Positions 62,360-64,000 of a DNA stretch of 64,000 bases are shown here, piece by piece. Source of the stretch: Desulforapulum autotrophicum HRM2 (GTDB lineage: Bacteria > Desulfobacterota > Desulfobacteria > Desulfobacterales > Desulfobacteraceae); the NCBI RefSeq assembly GCF_000020365.1, contig NC_012108.1, forward strand, positions 4,968,001 to 5,032,000. The letters are read 5' to 3'. The notes below the pieces were generated by a model that saw only the letters and a list, made by a program, of their open reading frames with translations, made no database searches and was not told the DNA's origin. Within the stretch, counting starts at the first letter, position 1. Each line of letters starts with the position of its first letter. Position numbers and translations under genes: made by a program.

Positions 62360-62710
62360 CTAATCAACCGCACGGCGTTTAGCTTCAGTAACCTTTAAAT
62401 TTTCATACTTCTCTTCAAGTTCATTTATCAGGTTCTTGGTCATGCCGAGCGCATGATTAAAGGCTTCTGGATCTCCGTTTATCCCAGCCACGATATTATC
62501 TTTTATGGCTTCTAAAAAGCGGATATTTGTGAAGGTATTATCTTGAGCTTCAAGTATCTGTTCAGTCATATTCCAATCAGGATGATCTTTCAAAGGACAG
62601 GTTACAGGAAATTCTCTGCCGGTATTAGATTCGATTTGATCTCCGACAAGCTTGCATGACCGCCACTCCGGACACCGATGACCACATTTTTTTAACTCCC
62701 ATATTTTCAA
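62360..62710 (-). CDS. Hypothetical cysteine-containing protein
   Basis: About 116 aa from a TTG start with a G-rich ribosome site. The N-terminus has three cysteines and histidines (LKKCGHRCPEWRSCKLV) and a fourth Cys at VTCPLKDHPDW, possibly a metal site. The rest is helical (ALGMTKNLINELEEKYENLK). No family recognised. The start is uncertain. Confidence 0.5.
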   Translation of the reverse strand: MKIWELKKCGHRCPEWRSCKLVGDQIESNTGREFPVTCPLKDHPDWNMTEQILEAQDNTFTNIRFLEAIKDNIVAGINGDPEAFNHALGMTKNLINELEEKYENLKVTEAKRRAVD

Positions 62711-63128
62711 GTCAACAACGCCCCCTTTTTACTTTTGTTTTTTCCCAACTAAAAGCGTTTTATCAATAGTCCCGCCTCAGACGAGCCCATGATGTTTATA
62801 CTTGATGCAATCTTTCTGAAAAACTGAACCGGTCGTTCCGTGAGGCGGGATTAGTGATAAAATGTTGTTGAACAATGCCGCGGATCTGGGCCAGAAGTTC
62901 TTATTTCAACTATGGGGTTTATATCGCCTGTCTTCTGACTGCGCAAGGGTAATATGATGTTTTTTTTGAGGAAATGTCTTAAATTGTTACCTGTTGTTTG
63001 TCGCATATTATTTTGCTTTGATATGAAGGCCAAACCAGGAACAATGCTGCCTGTTTTTAAACGCACCTCACCGGGATGGCCTGCTGCCATTTTACTTGCC
63101 GTAAATTGTTTCAAATTAAAGATTATAT
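62711..63128. other. Intergenic region with a long inverted repeat
   Basis: It holds the palindrome at 62758-62862 and probably the 3' end of the IS91-type relic. No gene was supported. Confidence 0.4.
62758..62862. repeat. 105-bp inverted repeat
   Basis: TTTTATCAATAGTCCCGCCT and AGGCGGGATTAGTGATAAAA form 22-bp arms with two mismatches around about 60 nt. Possibly a MITE or a degenerate attC. Confidence 0.5.
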
Positions 63129-64000
63129 TCAAGAGGTATCCCAGGCAACCTCCTTTCGAGAGGGTAAAATATAGTCAACATACTCCGGTAATAATTCATA
63201 AAGCCTTACCAGGCGTCCTTTACCGCATTTAGGACATTTCCTGATATTAACACCGGTGAGTCTTTGCATCATTTCTTCCAGGGATTCCTCATCAAGACTG
63301 GGATCAGCTTTGTCTTCCGTACCATTCTGGGCCAACTGACTTATCAGGAGTATGTTCTGTGCCTTATACCGGGGGGACAAAAATCCAAAGTGCCGGATTT
63401 TTTTGAATCCTTTGGGCAGAACATGGAGCAGGAATCTTCTGATGAATTCAACTGCATCAAGGGTCATTTCTTTGAGGGCATTGTTCTGTGCCCGATCTTT
63501 CCAGGTAAACACGACTTTGTCATTTTCAAAGGATTTAATTCTGTGATTGGAAATGGCCACACGATGCGTATATCTGCCCAGGTACTCAAGAACTTTCCCA
63601 GGGCCTGAGCAGGGGGATTTGGCATAGCCGGACCATTTCTTTTTCCGGATGGTTTTGATCAGGCTGTTGAATCCGGCTGATGTTCCATATTTATCAGTAT
63701 TGCCAGGAAACTTGAGCTCTCCGGCTTCGTATAATTCCTTTAGGCCTTTGATATAGATCCCCTTGAATGCATTAACCAGGGATCGCGTTTTAAAAAGGTA
63801 GTTTTTTTGGAAGGTGTCCAGGTTGTTCGGTCGTCTGACAGTACGCCGCCGGGTACAAGGCAATGAAGATGAAAATGATCCAGAATGGTCTGGCTCCAGG
63901 TGTGAAGCACGCCGATAAATCCTGGCCTGCCCTGGAGCCGCCATTGGGGATCGGCGGCAAATTGTTTAATGGTCAGATTAACCGAGGAGAACAAAAGATC
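63129..64000 (-). pseudogene. IS91-family transposase, frameshifted, 5' end outside window
   Basis: The upstream frame (64000 to about 63810) holds the HUH motif (DHFHLHCLVPGG) and the downstream frame holds NYLFKTRSLVNAFKGIYIKG, the Tyr region LEYLGRYTHRVAISN, LLHVLPKGFKKIRHFG and a C-terminal KCPKCGKG. The frames switch at a run of seven A on the coding strand (63802-63808). It belongs to a different IS91 group than the copy at 28414. Confidence 0.85.

Overview
The window looks like an accessory region of a Gram-negative anaerobe, probably a sulfate reducer of the Desulfobacterota. This is inferred from two pyrrolysine-free MttB-type methyltransferases next to a peptide-type ABC binding protein, and from the mix of transposons. 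No rRNA or tRNA was seen, so the assignment is not firm.

Region 1 (1-7.2 kb) is metabolic: a truncated solute-binding protein gene, a GntR/FCD regulator, and two MttB-family methyltransferases. A TTGATATAT motif is shared by the upstream regions of the regulator and the first methyltransferase, which suggests one regulon. Region 2 (7.2-10.1 kb) holds a decayed DUF1254/DUF1214 gene split by a 321-bp IS21-like remnant, a HAD phosphatase and a TacA/TacT-like toxin-antitoxin pair with two operators.

Region 3 (10.2-24.3 kb) is a nest of mobile elements whose junctions can be read to the base. An integrase-core transposase gene is split by an IS1634-like element (10696-12553, TSD TTATTA) and by an IS21-like element (13100-21041, TSD GAGGC). 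The IS21-like element is itself split by a 4.6-kb transposon (14014-18601, TSD TTTGAT) that carries a DDE transposase, an AAA ATPase, a CHC2 zinc-finger protein and a 69-nt periodic repeat block. To the right lie a tyrosine recombinase gene split by an IS3 element and an IstB remnant.

Region 4 (24.5-62.7 kb) is a defence-rich island. Nearly every non-mobile gene lies on the minus strand, and palindromic attC-like sites sit just 3' of several of them. It contains a DUF4062-nucleotidyltransferase operon, HipBA, a DUF6361/PLD/helicase operon, a wHTH-HipA fusion, a methyltransferase, DUF5677-, DUF6615- and DUF4209-like proteins, an Mrr-like/OLD nuclease pair and an HNH protein. The simplest reading is a sedentary cassette array or defence island invaded by IS66, IS91, integrase-core and unclassified elements. 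No integron integrase is visible.

The most unusual objects are: (a) a 1.9-kb element (52796-54694) with an unrecognised 506-aa protein, a strongly folded leader, no terminal inverted repeats and an internal copy of its junction sequence; (b) the 4.6-kb transposon with its 69-nt repeats; (c) several possible defence operons. Many mobile genes are frameshifted, several exactly at poly-A runs.
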